Below are positions 1-9,330 of a stretch of DNA of 64,000 bases, piece after piece. The translations under genes were made by a program, and so were the position numbers. The stretch is taken from positions 1 through 64,000 of the forward strand of contig JAZGTN010000073.1 in assembly GCA_037783415.1 (NCBI GenBank), given 5' to 3'. Origin of the DNA: Leptasterias polaris (Eukaryota > Echinodermata > Asteroidea > Forcipulatida > Asteriidae). A model generated the notes under the pieces. That model worked only from the letters and a program-made list of their open reading frames with translations. It was not told the origin of the DNA and did not search any database. Every line of letters starts with the position of its first letter. Within the stretch, counting starts at the first letter, position 1.

Positions 1-345
1 GGGGTTAGAGGACAGGTCGTAGGATCATGGGGGGGTTAAGAGGTAAAGTCATAGGATCATGGGGGGGTGGGGTAAGAGGCGTGTCATAGGAATGGGGGGT
101 TAAGGAGGACAGGTCATAGGATTCCAGGGGGAGTAAGATGACATGTCATAGGATCAGGGGGGGGGGGGGGGGGTGGTGTAAGATCCATAGAGACACCAAA
201 GTCATGTCTCTCATCCCCCCCCCCCCAATTATGATCCTATGACATGCACCTCTTACCCTTAACCCCCCCCCCCCCCCACCCATGATCCTACGACCTGTCC
301 TCTAACCCCCCCCCCCCCCCCCCCCGGAACCTATGAGCTTTCCTC
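1..345. repeat. Fold-back array of ~36-bp poly-G/poly-C repeats
   Basis: Positions 1-175 carry several degenerate copies of a unit built from GTCATAGGATCATGGGGGG followed by TTAAGAGGACAG. Positions about 205-345 carry the same unit in reverse complement, with poly-C in place of poly-G. One more reverse-complement unit lies at about 905-958, beyond the MITE, so the MITE appears to have inserted into the array. Long G and C runs make both assembly length and base calls here unreliable. No gene is seen. Confidence 0.75.
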
Positions 346-366
346 TTTACTCCCCTGGTTCCTATA

Positions 367-902
367 ATGGGTGCGTTCGATTAGCTTTCCCGGGTCGACC
401 CAGGTCTTCCCCCGGTGCGTTCGAATAGCTTTGACGTCATTCGCGGGGCTCACCCGGGTCAGCCCCAAGTGCCCTGCTTGTGGAGCGGGTCACTTGGGGC
501 TGTCCCTGGTTCATGACGTCACGGCGAAAAACTTTCTCAATGGCCACCATTTTGTTTGTAATTCAGCGGGACATTTTAGGAAGTTTGACACACATTTTCG
601 CCATTACAACAGCGTTTTTGTGAGCAATAAGTATTTTTTATTCGAAGCCGGGTGTATCACTGTGGGGTTGTACAAATTGTTTAATGTTGCAGTTTTACCT
701 TGAGAATAATTATTTTACGAGTTTTCGTGAATCCACGGAAAGTATCGGACATACGACACAAAATGGAAGTAGTTCCGGTCGGCTGTCCCAAGATGCATTG
801 GTGTGAATGCTGGGGGAAGTTGGCGTTCGATTAGCTCATGGTTAGGGGCTCACCCGGATGAGCGGACCGGGGTCGACCCGGGGAAGCTAATCGAACGCAC
901 CC
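367..902. mobile_element. MITE-like non-autonomous DNA transposon
   Basis: The ends form inverted repeats: GGGTGCGTTCGATTAGCTT at the left and its reverse complement at the right, each continuing into CCCGGGTCGACC. A second internal copy of the GGTGCGTTCGAATAGC motif lies near 414, so the subterminal region is itself repeated. There is no transposase; the 110-codon open frame across the left half is fortuitous. I could not identify a clean target-site duplication because both flanks are poly-C repeat. The superfamily is not assigned. Confidence 0.7.
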
Positions 903-999
903 AACATGTCCTCTTAACCCCCCCCCCCCCCCCCTGAATCCTATGACCCGTCCTCTTAAAATCCGCAAAATAAAGAACGTGTGGTACAGATTATTATGT

Positions 1000-1125
1000 G
1001 GCGGCCGCCAGATAATTATGTGGCGGCCGCCAGATAATTATGTGGCGGCCGCCGGATAATAAGTGGCGGTCGCCACTTAATTAAGTGGCGGCCGCCGGAT
1101 AATAAGTGGCGGCCGCCAGATAAAT
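1000..1125. repeat. Tandem ~21-22-bp repeat with a NotI palindrome core
   Basis: About six units alternate a palindromic half (GTGGCGGCCGCC, containing the NotI site) with an AT half (AGATAATTAT or GGATAATAA). One unit has GGCGGTCGCC instead. The AT half resembles the one in the array at 58656-58915. Confidence 0.8.
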
Positions 1126-1129
1126 GGTA

Positions 1130-1828
1130 CAAAAAAAATATTATCGCGCTCATGAAAAAATATTTCACTTCTTATTTCCTGGCACTATCCGGCTTCCGTA
1201 ATGAACAAACAAAATGTACAGATCATTATGTATACCATTAATTTGAAATGTGAAGTCATCGAAAAATGTTGGATTTTGACAGAAATTGCACTAAGGTTAT
1301 CAAACAAAGTAGTATTTTACATCATTTTAACTTGAGGTTGGAGACTACCCCCCTGTAACCCTTTTCCCACTTTCATAAGTACTCTATCTATTGAAGACTG
1401 ACTGAATCACAAAACTGAATTTGGTCTTTTTGCCCCTTTGTTCAGCAGCAAAAAATGCAATAGAACCATTGTCTCTGATATAGATGAATTACTTTAAAAT
1501 GTACATTACGGTTTGTGCAAATCGTCTGCTCAGAGCTATAAGGTCATTTTAGTGCAATTTGTATGATGGGTTTCATAAAATTGCTTTTGCATAATCGTAA
1601 AAGCCATAATTATTGGTAAATGGAGCCCATTGATCAAAAGTGGTCTTCAAAGTATTTGATGGCCAAAAGAAACATTCATTTTCTAATTAAGACATTCGTT
1701 TCTCAATTTGTTTTGTTTCCCCTTCAAATTTATACGCATTTTTTATGTAAACACTTTTTGATCATTACGCATATATGAAATTACCATTAATGACCTTATA
1801 GTTTTGAGCAGTGGAAATCATCCTTCTT
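1130..1828. other. Block spacer, 3' flank of receptor copy 1
   Basis: This non-coding AT-rich sequence is repeated downstream of every receptor copy, near 12400-12970, 34390-35020, 45660-46220 and 51720-52365. No RNA gene or other element was recognised. It marks the duplicated block, not a separate feature. Confidence 0.7.
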
Positions 1829-2890
1829 TCAGGCGTTAGTGTCACCGGAACCAGACGGAGCAAGCCCCAAGACGGTGCTTTGTGCAGTGTCATTTGCAAG
1901 ATTGTTCCTTATCGTCGACCCGTCATTGGTGGTACCCACTTGGTTGCCTGTTGGCCCACCGCAGATCATCTTCCTAGCCTGCTTTTTGAAACGCTCATAG
2001 GTGAAACAGTAGATCAAGGGGTTGATGCAGACATTCACAACAACGAAAGCGTTGAGCGCTTGGTACATGTTGCTGTTCACGAAGTTGTCGTTCAGCCCAA
2101 GATTGTAGAGGATGTAGTTGATCTCAGCCGGTGTCCAACAGATGACGAAGAAGACGGCCACCAGAAACAGGGTCTTGGTGACGTTCTTATTGGCCTTCGA
2201 CAGCATATTCCGAGCGTCCTGGTTGTTATCACCCACCCTGGCTTTAGATCGGTTGCGAAGCTCCGAGATGATCTTGCTGTAGGCGAAGATGATGATTCCA
2301 ATTGGAATGAGCAGGTCCTTGACGAAGATGAAGAACCCCCAAATGGCTTGGACTGTGGTGGTGGGCCAGGAGACGTCACAGGCCCCGTTGACTTGGTACG
2401 GGAAGACGAGGCTATGAACCTCGGACACCCCGCCACATATCCAAGCAGCTGCCATGATCAGCCCCAGTCGACGTGTCGAGAACATGTTCCGGTGTTTGAC
2501 GGACTGGCAGGTTGCGAAGTACCGCTCCATCGATATGGCGACCAGGTTGTAAGTCGACGTGATGAGCATACCGTACTGGACCCACTCCGACCACCAGAGG
2601 TTGCAGTAGAGCGAGCCGATGAGATTTCCGGGTACAACAGCTGGCGGAGATACCACAAGAAATCGCCGCAGGAGGAACATAAGTGACGACAGGCAATCCA
2701 CAAGGGATTGGTGAATGATCAGCTTATTTGTCGAAGAGCTGAAAACTTTATGATATCTTAACATGACCAGACAGACAAATGCATTGCCCATCAATCCGAT
2801 TGTGCCAATGGTTACATTGACATAGAAAGCTGCTTCGCCAGAATTGTCGTCGGGCTCAGTTGTATGCGTGACTGACGTAGACGACTCCAT
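1829..2890 (-). CDS. Intronless class A (rhodopsin-type) GPCR, copy 1
   Basis: This 353-residue receptor, with seven predicted membrane helices, should act at the plasma membrane. Visible family marks are an extracellular N-glycosylation site at N25 (NVT), the GN pair of helix 1 (N36), D65 in helix 2, a C96-C171 pair for the extracellular disulfide, ERY at 122-124 in place of DRY, W150 in helix 4, P196 in helix 5, CWTP at 251-254 in helix 6 and NPLIY at 290-294 in helix 7. C310 could be palmitoylated. A single ATG opens the frame and no intron is needed, as in lineage-expanded receptor families. Oddly, G154 follows helix-4 W150 where copies 3-5 have W. It is nearly identical to copy 2 (S/G at 107 and N/D at 350). 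The ligand is unknown; a peptide or chemosensory role is inference. Long open frames on the opposite strand are shadows. Confidence 0.93.
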   Translation of the reverse strand: MESSTSVTHTTEPDDNSGEAAFYVNVTIGTIGLMGNAFVCLVMLRYHKVFSSSTNKLIIHQSLVDCLSSLMFLLRRFLVVSPPAVVPGNLIGSLYCNLWWSEWVQYGMLITSTYNLVAISMERYFATCQSVKHRNMFSTRRLGLIMAAAWICGGVSEVHSLVFPYQVNGACDVSWPTTTVQAIWGFFIFVKDLLIPIGIIIFAYSKIISELRNRSKARVGDNNQDARNMLSKANKNVTKTLFLVAVFFVICWTPAEINYILYNLGLNDNFVNSNMYQALNAFVVVNVCINPLIYCFTYERFKKQARKMICGGPTGNQVGTTNDGSTIRNNLANDTAQSTVLGLAPSGSGDTNA

Positions 2891-3371
2891 TGCAAGTCAA
2901 ACACTGACAACTTTGCGATGGGGTATAACATTAACACAGTCCAGTTTTAATTCTTGCGTTGCGGTTTTATTCCCGACGGAGACAATTCCGTTTCCACCAT
3001 GGGAGGTAACCTGATAACACGTGACTCTCGCGACTGCGTGCTGCAGCGAGAACATTCTTGTCAGCCATCCGGATTAGACGTTCTCTTCGAAACCACTCCA
3101 TTTCGAGGACGGCCTCCAGACGGATTGGATTATTTTTGAAATGAAACGAGAGTAATACAATTTTATTTGTGCATGTCAGTGGTGATTGCATTTGGGACTC
3201 CACTTGTCATGTCTTTCTTTCCCGTGCATTTAAAGGTCAACTGAATTCTATTTCAAAACCAATCGCCACTGATTTAATCACGCGCGGTACCTACTGTCCA
3301 CATTGTTTCAAATAATGAAATTCCACGGGAAAATGACACATGATTAATTTCAAAAACGAAGCCCCATACTT
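2891..3371. other. 5' flank of receptor copy 1
   Basis: This flank is conserved upstream of all five receptors, including CACGTGACTCTCGCGACTGC near 3018 and the block around CTGCAGCGAGAACATTCTTG. It probably holds the promoter and 5' UTR, but no TATA box or other core element can be named with confidence. Confidence 0.5.
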
Positions 3372-3375
3372 TTAA

Positions 3376-3760
3376 AGGAAAGTATTGATACCTTCGGTTT
3401 TTGGAAGCGTTCGATTGTTTTAATCCCATCTAAATGTTTATATTTATACATTAAAACTAACCTGTGAAAATTTCATTTTCAAAAGAGGTTCGCGTTTTTG
3501 AGATATCACCGAAAATTCGGAGCGAATATGTCCACGTATGAAGAATAATCCACACAATCTGAGAAGCATTTCTGACAGAAACGTTTCTCAGATTCAAATT
3601 TGAGGGCATACAAACTGAATGTTTACATAACCTGCATAACCATAAAACTTTGAAGTGAAATGTTTCTCAAAATGCTTTATTATCGAAAGCTGCTGTAAGC
3701 TTCTAACCAATAGGTTTGTATTGCCATTAATTTTAAGAGTGCCAAACGTATACAGACCCT
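3376..3760. mobile_element. TTAA-flanked MITE, copy a1
   Basis: The element is bounded by TTAA on both sides (3372-3375 and 3761-3764). Its ends are AGGAAAGTATTGATACC and, read from the other side, AGGGTCTGTATACGTTTGG. There is no coding capacity. Related copies lie at 4221-4600, 14522-14910, 53908-54289 and 57205-57583, with partial copies elsewhere. A TTAA target and AGG...CCT ends fit piggyBac or Kolobok-type DNA transposons. The family is one I recall from sea star sequence, unverified. Confidence 0.65.
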
Positions 3761-3764
3761 TTAA

Positions 3765-4216
3765 AGCTCAACTATGTAAAGCGGTATTTGGTGTGATTTC
3801 AAAAAGGTTTCTACATGAAAACATAACTTTAGTACTAAGGAGATGCTGGGGTGTGGCCATTGGTTTAGAAACGCCCCCAATTGTGCTAGATGATTTTGGT
3901 GTAGACTCATTTCGCTATTACTTATATATATTTAAATCTTCGGACAAAAGTATATAATTTTTATATACATTTCAAATTTCCCTTGCCTTAGTTGACTGTC
4001 AGAGAGAATTTTTAAAGTGTATTTTAGACTTGCAATCATTGGATTTTGTTTTAGATTTTTTTTTTTAAGAACAAAACGAATCGTTCTGTCCTGTTCTCGA
4101 ACTTGGCGATTGTTTCATTGCGACCATTATTTGGACTACGACTACAAACGCATTGAAAAAGGTTTAATTTAATTAAATCATTTTGACTCATTAACTGTCA
4201 ACTACAAGTTACGGTG
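3765..4216. other. AT-rich spacer duplicated with the MITE
   Basis: The segment includes CGCCCCCAATTGTGC and a run ending near 4185. It recurs after MITE copies a2 and a3 (4605-4870, 14915-15345) and, split by a transposon, at 54296-54418 plus 56966-57200. No gene was seen. Confidence 0.6.
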
Positions 4217-4220
4217 TTAA

Positions 4221-4600
4221 AGGCAAAGTATACCTTTGGTTTTTGGAACTGTTCAATTGTTTCAATCCTATATAAATGTAGACGTATACAATAAAACTCA
4301 CCTGTGCAAATTTCATTTTCAAAAGAGGTTCGCGTTTTTGAGATATCACCGAAAATTCGGAGCGAATATGTCCACGTATGAAGAATAATCCACACAATCT
4401 GAGAAGCATTTCTGACAGAAACTTTTCTCAGATTCAAATTTGAGGGCATACAAACTGAATGTTTACATAACCTGCATAACCATAAAACTTTGAAGTGAAA
4501 TGTTTCTCAAAATGATTTATTATCGAAAGCTGCTGTAAGCTTCTAACCAATAGGTTTGTATTGCCATTAATTTTAAGAGTGCCAAACGTATACAGACCCT
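4221..4600. mobile_element. TTAA-flanked MITE, copy a2
   Basis: This copy is bounded by TTAA at 4217-4220 and 4601-4604. It begins AGGCAAAGTATACC and is about 840 bp downstream of copy a1 with near-identical internal sequence, so a1 and a2 plus the spacer look like a local tandem duplication. Confidence 0.65.
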
Positions 4601-4604
4601 TTAA

Positions 4605-4971
4605 AGCTCAACTATGTAAAGCGGTATTTGGTGTGATTTCAAAAAGGTTTCTACATTAGTACTAAGGAGATGCTGGGGGGTGTGGCCATTGGTTTAGAAA
4701 CGCCCCCAGTTGTGCTAGATGATTTTGGTGTAGACTCATTTCGCTATTACTTAGGCCCCCTATATATATTTAAATCTTCGGACAAAAGTATATAATTTTT
4801 ATATACATTTCAAATTTCCCTTGCCTTAGTTGACTGTCAGAGAGAATTTTTAACGTGTATTTTAGACTTGCAATCAAGAAAGGTGAAGTAAAAAAATCAA
4901 CCAAGAAAAGGGCAATGTGAAAGGTACATGGAAGCTCATTGTAAATCCATTAATAAATAAAAATATCAAAT
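4605..4971. other. Spacer before the SINE array
   Basis: The first part repeats 3765-4020. From about 4875 the sequence matches 15460-15570, the approach to the other SINE. No gene is seen. Confidence 0.5.
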
Positions 4972-5080
4972 AATAAACCACAAGGGAAACTGACTGGGTA
5001 AATTTTCAAATGATTTTGGGTTGAACAAAGAAAAATTGACTATAGCGGGATTTGAACCAACGACCTTGATTTGAACCAAC
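4972..5080 (-). mobile_element. Partial SINE, inverted
   Basis: This is a reverse-orientation SINE tail followed by the last ~29 bases of its tRNA-like part (5038-5066), abutting a forward array. The junction at 5081-5085 (ATCCC) is the paralogous empty site of the LTR retrotransposon found at 21380-29654. Confidence 0.65.
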
Positions 5081-5231
5081 ATCCCCTTAAGGTGATCCCC
5101 TGGCTGTCGCTTCACAGGTTGTATCGTATACTTGGTGTGATCCCTGGCTACACGGCAGTTTGCGGTTGAATGGCTTCTGACTGGCACCCCCGAACAAAGA
5201 TATTGACAAAATAGGGAAACCGCCAACATAG

Positions 5232-5303
5232 GGCTAGATAGCTCAGTTGGTAGAGCGCCGGCACGTTAAACCGGAGGTCGTTGGTTCAAATCCCGCTATA
5301 GTC
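5232..5303 (+). tRNA. tRNA-like (Asn-GTT-like) segment of SINE, unit 1
   Basis: The 72 nt fold as a cloverleaf: acceptor GGCTAGA with TATAGTC (one mismatch), D arm GCTC/GAGC, anticodon loop ACGTTAA with GTT at the anticodon position, and T loop TTCAAAT. The loop has C instead of the near-invariant U33, there is a C-A mismatch at the base of the anticodon stem and a T-stem mismatch. It is therefore more likely a SINE head or pseudo-tRNA than a working tRNA. Box A and box B promoter elements look largely intact. Confidence 0.6.
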
Positions 5304-5546
5304 AATTTTTCTTTGTTCAACCCAAAATCATTTAAAAATTTACCCAGTCAGTTTCCCTTGTGGTTTATTATTTGATATCTGATAAAAAAAGTCGCATCCC
5401 CTTAAGGTGATCCCCTGGCTGTCGCTTCACAGGTTGTATCGTATACTTGGTGTGATCCCTGGCTACACGGCAGTTTGCGGTTGAATGGCTTCTGACTGGC
5501 ACCCCCGAACAAAGATATTGACAAAATAGGGAAACCGCCAACATAG

Positions 5547-5618
5547 GGCTAGATAGCTCAGTTGGTAGAGCGCCGGCACGTTAAACCGGAGGTCGTTGGT
5601 TCAAATCCCGCTATAGTC
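5547..5618 (+). tRNA. tRNA-like segment of SINE, unit 2
   Basis: The sequence is the same as the unit 1 segment, 315 bp further on, with the same C33 and mismatches. Confidence 0.6.
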
Positions 5619-5863
5619 AATTTTTCGTTGTTCAACCCAAAATCATTTAAAAATTTACCCAGTCAGTTTCCCTTGTGGTTTATTATTTGATATCTGATAA
5701 AAAAAGTCGCATCCCCTTAAGGTGATCCCCTGGCTGTCGCTTCACAGGTTGTATCTTATACTTGGGTGTGATCCCTGGCTACACGGCAGTTTGCGGTTGA
5801 ATGGCTTCTGACTGGCACCCCCCGAACAAAGATATTGACAAAATAGGGAAACCGCCAACATAG

Positions 5864-5935
5864 AGCTAGATAGCTCAGTTGGTAGAGCGCCGGCACGTTA
5901 AACCGGAGGTCGTTGGTTCAAATCCCGCTATAGTC
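5864..5935 (+). tRNA. tRNA-like segment of SINE, unit 3
   Basis: As unit 1, but the first base is A instead of G, which removes the terminal acceptor pair. This supports a non-functional tRNA. Confidence 0.55.
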
Positions 5936-6180
5936 AATTTTTCTTTGTTCAACCCAAAATCATTTAAAAATTTACCCAGTCAGTTTCCCTTGTGGTTTAT
6001 TATTTGATATCTGATAAAAAAAGTCGCATCCCCTTAAGGTGATCCCCTGGCTGTCGCTTCACAGGTTGTATCTTATACTTGGGTGTGATCCCTGGCTACA
6101 CGGCAGTTTGCGGTTGAATGGCTTCTGACTGGCACCCCCCGAACAAAGATATTGACAAAATAGGGAAACCGCCAACATAG

Positions 6181-6252
6181 AGCTAGATAGCTCAGTTGGT
6201 AGAGCGCCGGCACGTTAAACCGGAGGTCGTTGGTTCAAATCCCGCTATAGTC
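6181..6252 (+). tRNA. tRNA-like segment of SINE, unit 4
   Basis: It shares the A1 change with unit 3, so units 3 and 4 are sister copies. A chance open frame reads through it into the LINE fragment. Confidence 0.55.
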
Positions 6253-6280
6253 AATTTTTCTTTGTTCAACCCAAAATCAA

Positions 6281-6815
6281 TAAATAAAAATAAGCAAAAA
6301 CCAAACCCCTCGTACTTTATTCAGGACGACACGAGAAAAGATGATTATAAAGAAATTGTTGATACATTTAATGATTACTTTGTTAATATTGGCACCAGGC
6401 TTGCCAGTAACCTCCCATTGTGTAATACAGCGTTTGAATCTTTTCTGAATGACAGATGTTCACATTCTCTTTTCTTGACGCCCATTACGCAAGAGGAAAT
6501 AGTGGGTATTCTTAACAAAATTCCTCGCGGTAAGGCGTCGGGCTGTGACGGTTTAAGCTATTTTGTTATTAAACAGGCTAGTAACTCATTAGCGAAGCCG
6601 TTAGCTGAGCTTTTCGTTATGTCTTTAGCGTTAGGAATTTTTCCTGGAACTTATTTCTTGTCGAGTTCCACAAGGTTCTGTGTTAGGTCCATTGCTTTTT
6701 ATTATTTACATCAATGACATCTGTAACTCATCTGATATTATTTCATTTTGCTTATTTGCAGATGACACAAGTTTTTTGTACAGTCATAATAATGTAGATG
6801 CCGCGATTCAAAACC
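6281..6815 (+). pseudogene. LINE reverse transcriptase fragment (5' part)
   Basis: The first ~360 bp encode the finger region of a jockey/CR1-like non-LTR reverse transcriptase, with FNDYFVNIG and then KIPRGKASGCDG. At about 6650 the sequence jumps, with loss of the intervening segment, to the palm region in another frame, where VPQGSVLGPLLF and the catalytic FADD motif are readable (to about 6810). It is therefore internally deleted and frameshifted. The same LINE resumes at 8435 after a DNA transposon insertion. Confidence 0.8.
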
Positions 6816-6819
6816 TTAA

Positions 6820-8430
6820 AGTCACCTGGAAATAGATTTATATATTTTTTTAAACAAAAGAGTATATGTATACTCACAATAAAAATAAAAAATTGTTTGA
6901 GTAATTATTTGTCAGGACTTATATGTTAACAAAATTGATAAAGTTGTTTGGGGGTGACTCCGCCCATCCCTTTTTGTGACGTCAATCGCCGGGAAGACTT
7001 CGCCGCGATCGAACATCGACCCACCTCGAAGTTGCCTGCATTTACGCTGTATACACACGTGCAAGTAGTGAGCTTGTACGTTTCGTTTGGTTATCCAAAA
7101 AAGGGATTTTTCTTGCATTTTTCCGGCAATGCCGATCAGGTGTATTGCTGCTGGATGTAGCAAAACGACTAAAGATGGGGTCAGCCAGCATTTGTTTCCT
7201 GCAGATCCCAAATGTAGGCAGTTACGGGCATGGAAAGTCAGGCTAACGAGGGCAAAGTGGTCCGGTCCGACGTCGTTTTCAGCGCTATGCAGCGAACACT
7301 TCGAGCCGTCGTGCTTCGAATCCGGGATGTACCGCACCTTTGACTTGGAAAGAAAAGTCATTCTAAAACATGATGCCATCCCAACCATTTTCCCAGCTAG
7401 TGGGAAGTCGAAGAAGCTACCTGAAAGACTTGAAGAACCTAGAGGTCTGAGCATTTGCCAAACGTGAAAAAATTCGGGTTAAGTTTGAATTTTGAGGGCA
7501 TGTTTTTAGCTTGCGCCAAGCGTCACGATTTTTTGTTGGCACTATATGTGGATATAATTTCTTGAAATAAGATCATGGCTACATGACAAAATTTGTTGTG
7601 ATGTGCCATGTAATGAATTCCTCGGTTTCGGAGTATCCTGTACAGAAAAACATCACTGATAAATGCATTTTTATTGACTAATTAATCATATAAATTTAAT
7701 ATTTTGTATAACTCAAGATAAAAAACATAGGAAAGTGATGTCAAACTTGCCGTTCAAGTGACCATGATGTGACAATTTTACTGTGTAGCGCCTATGCTGG
7801 ACGGTTTTTTTTCGTTGGTAGTTGTCCAAGTGTGCAAGGGAAGTGGCAATTCAAGCGTAGGTTACAAGCGAAATGTTTCTGGTGTTCGGATCGACTTGAG
7901 CTGTATGGCAACGCCGATCTGATAAATAGTTTGGCAAAGTAGGAAAAACAATACATTTTGTCATCACGGGGCCGCTAAAATACCTCGTATTATCCGTGTT
8001 CTCGTTATGACCGTGCCCGTATCTTCCGTTTTTTAAGACACAGAAACGCGCATGGGACAGTTCGGGACCAGCTGTGAAAAACCTCGTATAAACCGGCGTC
8101 TCGTATTAATCGTATCTTCCGAGCTCGTATTAACGAGAGTCGACTGTACTGTACTAGGATTGCATTGGGTGACGTCCGTATACGAATACGCATCATACCG
8201 ATCAGGTACCCAGACGTAATGTACGGAGCCAGACTACACACTTTCTCTTCAAATATCCCGCCTCGATTGACATCACGAACAGCCAAGGGGGGCCTATTCT
8301 TAAATTTGTAAATAAAATAAAAACACAATTTGTTTAACCTTAGTTAATTGTTTATTCACATTCCACTCATAAAAATGTATATATTAATGACAAAAGCTTT
8401 ATTTTGACAAAATACCGGTGCCAGGTGCCT
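6820..8430 (+). mobile_element. Kolobok-like DNA transposon (TTAA-flanked, THAP domain)
   Basis: TTAA lies on both sides (6816-6819 and 8431-8434). The ends are AGTCACCTGG and, from the other side, AGGCACCTGG. It interrupts a LINE exactly between its palm and thumb-proximal coding regions. The interior carries a THAP-domain open frame at 7129. Kolobok transposons are known for TTAA targets and THAP-containing transposases, so that assignment is favoured; piggyBac shares the target but not the THAP domain. At 1.6 kb no catalytic transposase core is seen, so it is a defective copy. Its right half recurs at 29709-30592. Confidence 0.6.
7129..7467 (+). CDS. THAP-domain protein fragment (first exon or remnant)
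   Basis: From the ATG at 7129 the frame begins MPIRCIAAGCSK and shows the THAP C2CH zinc pattern: two cysteines near the start, a conserved W, then CSEHF and the closing AIPTIF. THAP modules bind DNA and occur in host factors and in P-element and Kolobok transposases. The frame stops at 7467, but a possible splice donor (GAG|GTCTGA) lies at 7445, so this could be a first exon. An in-frame upstream ATG at 7087 adds 14 residues and is less likely, because the zinc motif sits directly after 7129. Its position inside a TTAA-flanked element favours a transposon gene remnant. No second copy survives in the related block at 29709. Confidence 0.65.
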   Translation: MPIRCIAAGCSKTTKDGVSQHLFPADPKCRQLRAWKVRLTRAKWSGPTSFSALCSEHFEPSCFESGMYRTFDLERKVILKHDAIPTIFPASGKSKKLPERLEEPRGLSICQT

Positions 8431-8434
8431 TTAA

Positions 8435-9330
8435 TTTTGAACTTGAAAAAATAAGTACTTTGCTTTTTAGCCAATAAGTTATGTATTAATGTCCTAAAAT
8501 CTAATTATGTTTTATTTTGTGCAAATCAATATAGATATACTCAATCTATTCCCTTTGTTCTAAATGGTATCAATTTGAATCAAGTGAAAGTCACGAAATT
8601 CTTAGGTATATATATTGATGAACATTTAACTTGGAAAAATCATATCAATGATGTAACAAGTAAAATATCAAAAATGTGGGTATAATGAATCGTTTAAAGT
8701 TTTTCCTACCTAGTAATATTTTATTAACCATCTATAATTCTTTTGTGCTGTCGTATTTAAACTATTGCATTCTCATATGGGGTGGTTCTTCAGCTCAGTG
8801 TAAGAGACTATTTACTTTACAAAAGCGGGCTGTTCGCATCATTTCTAATGCTGGTTATCGTGATCATTCAGCTCCACTTTTTGAACAAATTAAACTTCTA
8901 AAATTCAATGACCTTTATTACCTTAATTTAGGTAAATTTATGTATAAATACAACCATAATGCATTACCTTCTTGTTTTAACTCTTTCTTTACCTTAACTT
9001 CAAATATACATTTGTATGATACTCGAAGTACCCGTAAGAAAAATCTTCATGTCCGTTTCAACAGAACATCATTGTTTAGAAATAGTCTTGTCCAACGTGG
9101 TATTACATATTGGAATAGTCTCAGCGATTCGTTAAAATCTGCACTTACTTTGTCAAATTTTGCACAAAAATTAAAAGCACAGTAATTTTCCTTAATTTCT
9201 AGTAATGAAAGAAACGTTATGACATATTTCCGGATGATGTTTTGTCTTTGTACCTACATGTTTTTATGTAAGTCGGTGTTGTGATAGTCTGTTGGTGTGT
9301 TTGTTGTTTTGTTTGTCTGTCCGTAGGTAC
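8435..9330 (+). pseudogene. LINE reverse transcriptase fragment (3' part, copy 1)
   Basis: The sequence resumes the LINE split at 6815. A frame from about 8460 to 8687 reads ANKLCINVLKSNYVLF and KFLGIYIDEHLTWKNHIN, typical of the thumb of jockey/CR1-like LINE polymerases. A one-base loss in the A run near 8671 shifts the frame. The continuing frame 8676-9185 (169 codons) holds the conserved C-terminal region (NYCILIWGG, LQKRAVRIISNAG, FLPSN). The identical frameshift occurs in the copy at 30593-31535, so it pre-dates the block duplication. Confidence 0.85.

Larger units (their letters stand above)
5081..6280 (+). repeat. Tandem array of a 315-bp SINE-containing unit (~3.8 copies)
   Basis: Units begin with ATCCCCTTAAGGTGATCCCC at 5081, 5396, 5711 and 6028, giving periods of 315, 315 and 317. 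Each unit contains a head region, a tRNA-like segment and a tail with GTCAATTTTTCTTTGTTCAA. The last unit is cut at about 6280 and runs into a LINE fragment. Units differ at only a few bases, so the array expanded recently or is being homogenised. Confidence 0.85.

Noticed and set aside
371..703. 110-codon frame at window start
   Set aside because: Lies across a MITE and its inverted ends; no domain.
1811..2686. Long plus-strand open frame (291 codons) opposite receptor copy 1, repeated opposite the other copies
   Set aside because: It is a shadow of the minus-strand receptor: no recognised domain, and it is cut short in copies 3-5 while the receptor frame is kept.
5232..6252. Cluster of functional tRNA-Asn genes
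   Set aside because: C at position 33, anticodon-stem and T-stem mismatches, loss of the first acceptor pair in two units, and linkage to a SINE body.
7650..8430. Minus-strand 107-codon frame at 8005-8328 as a gene
   Set aside because: Lies inside the transposon right half; the second copy diverges in frame after an insertion.
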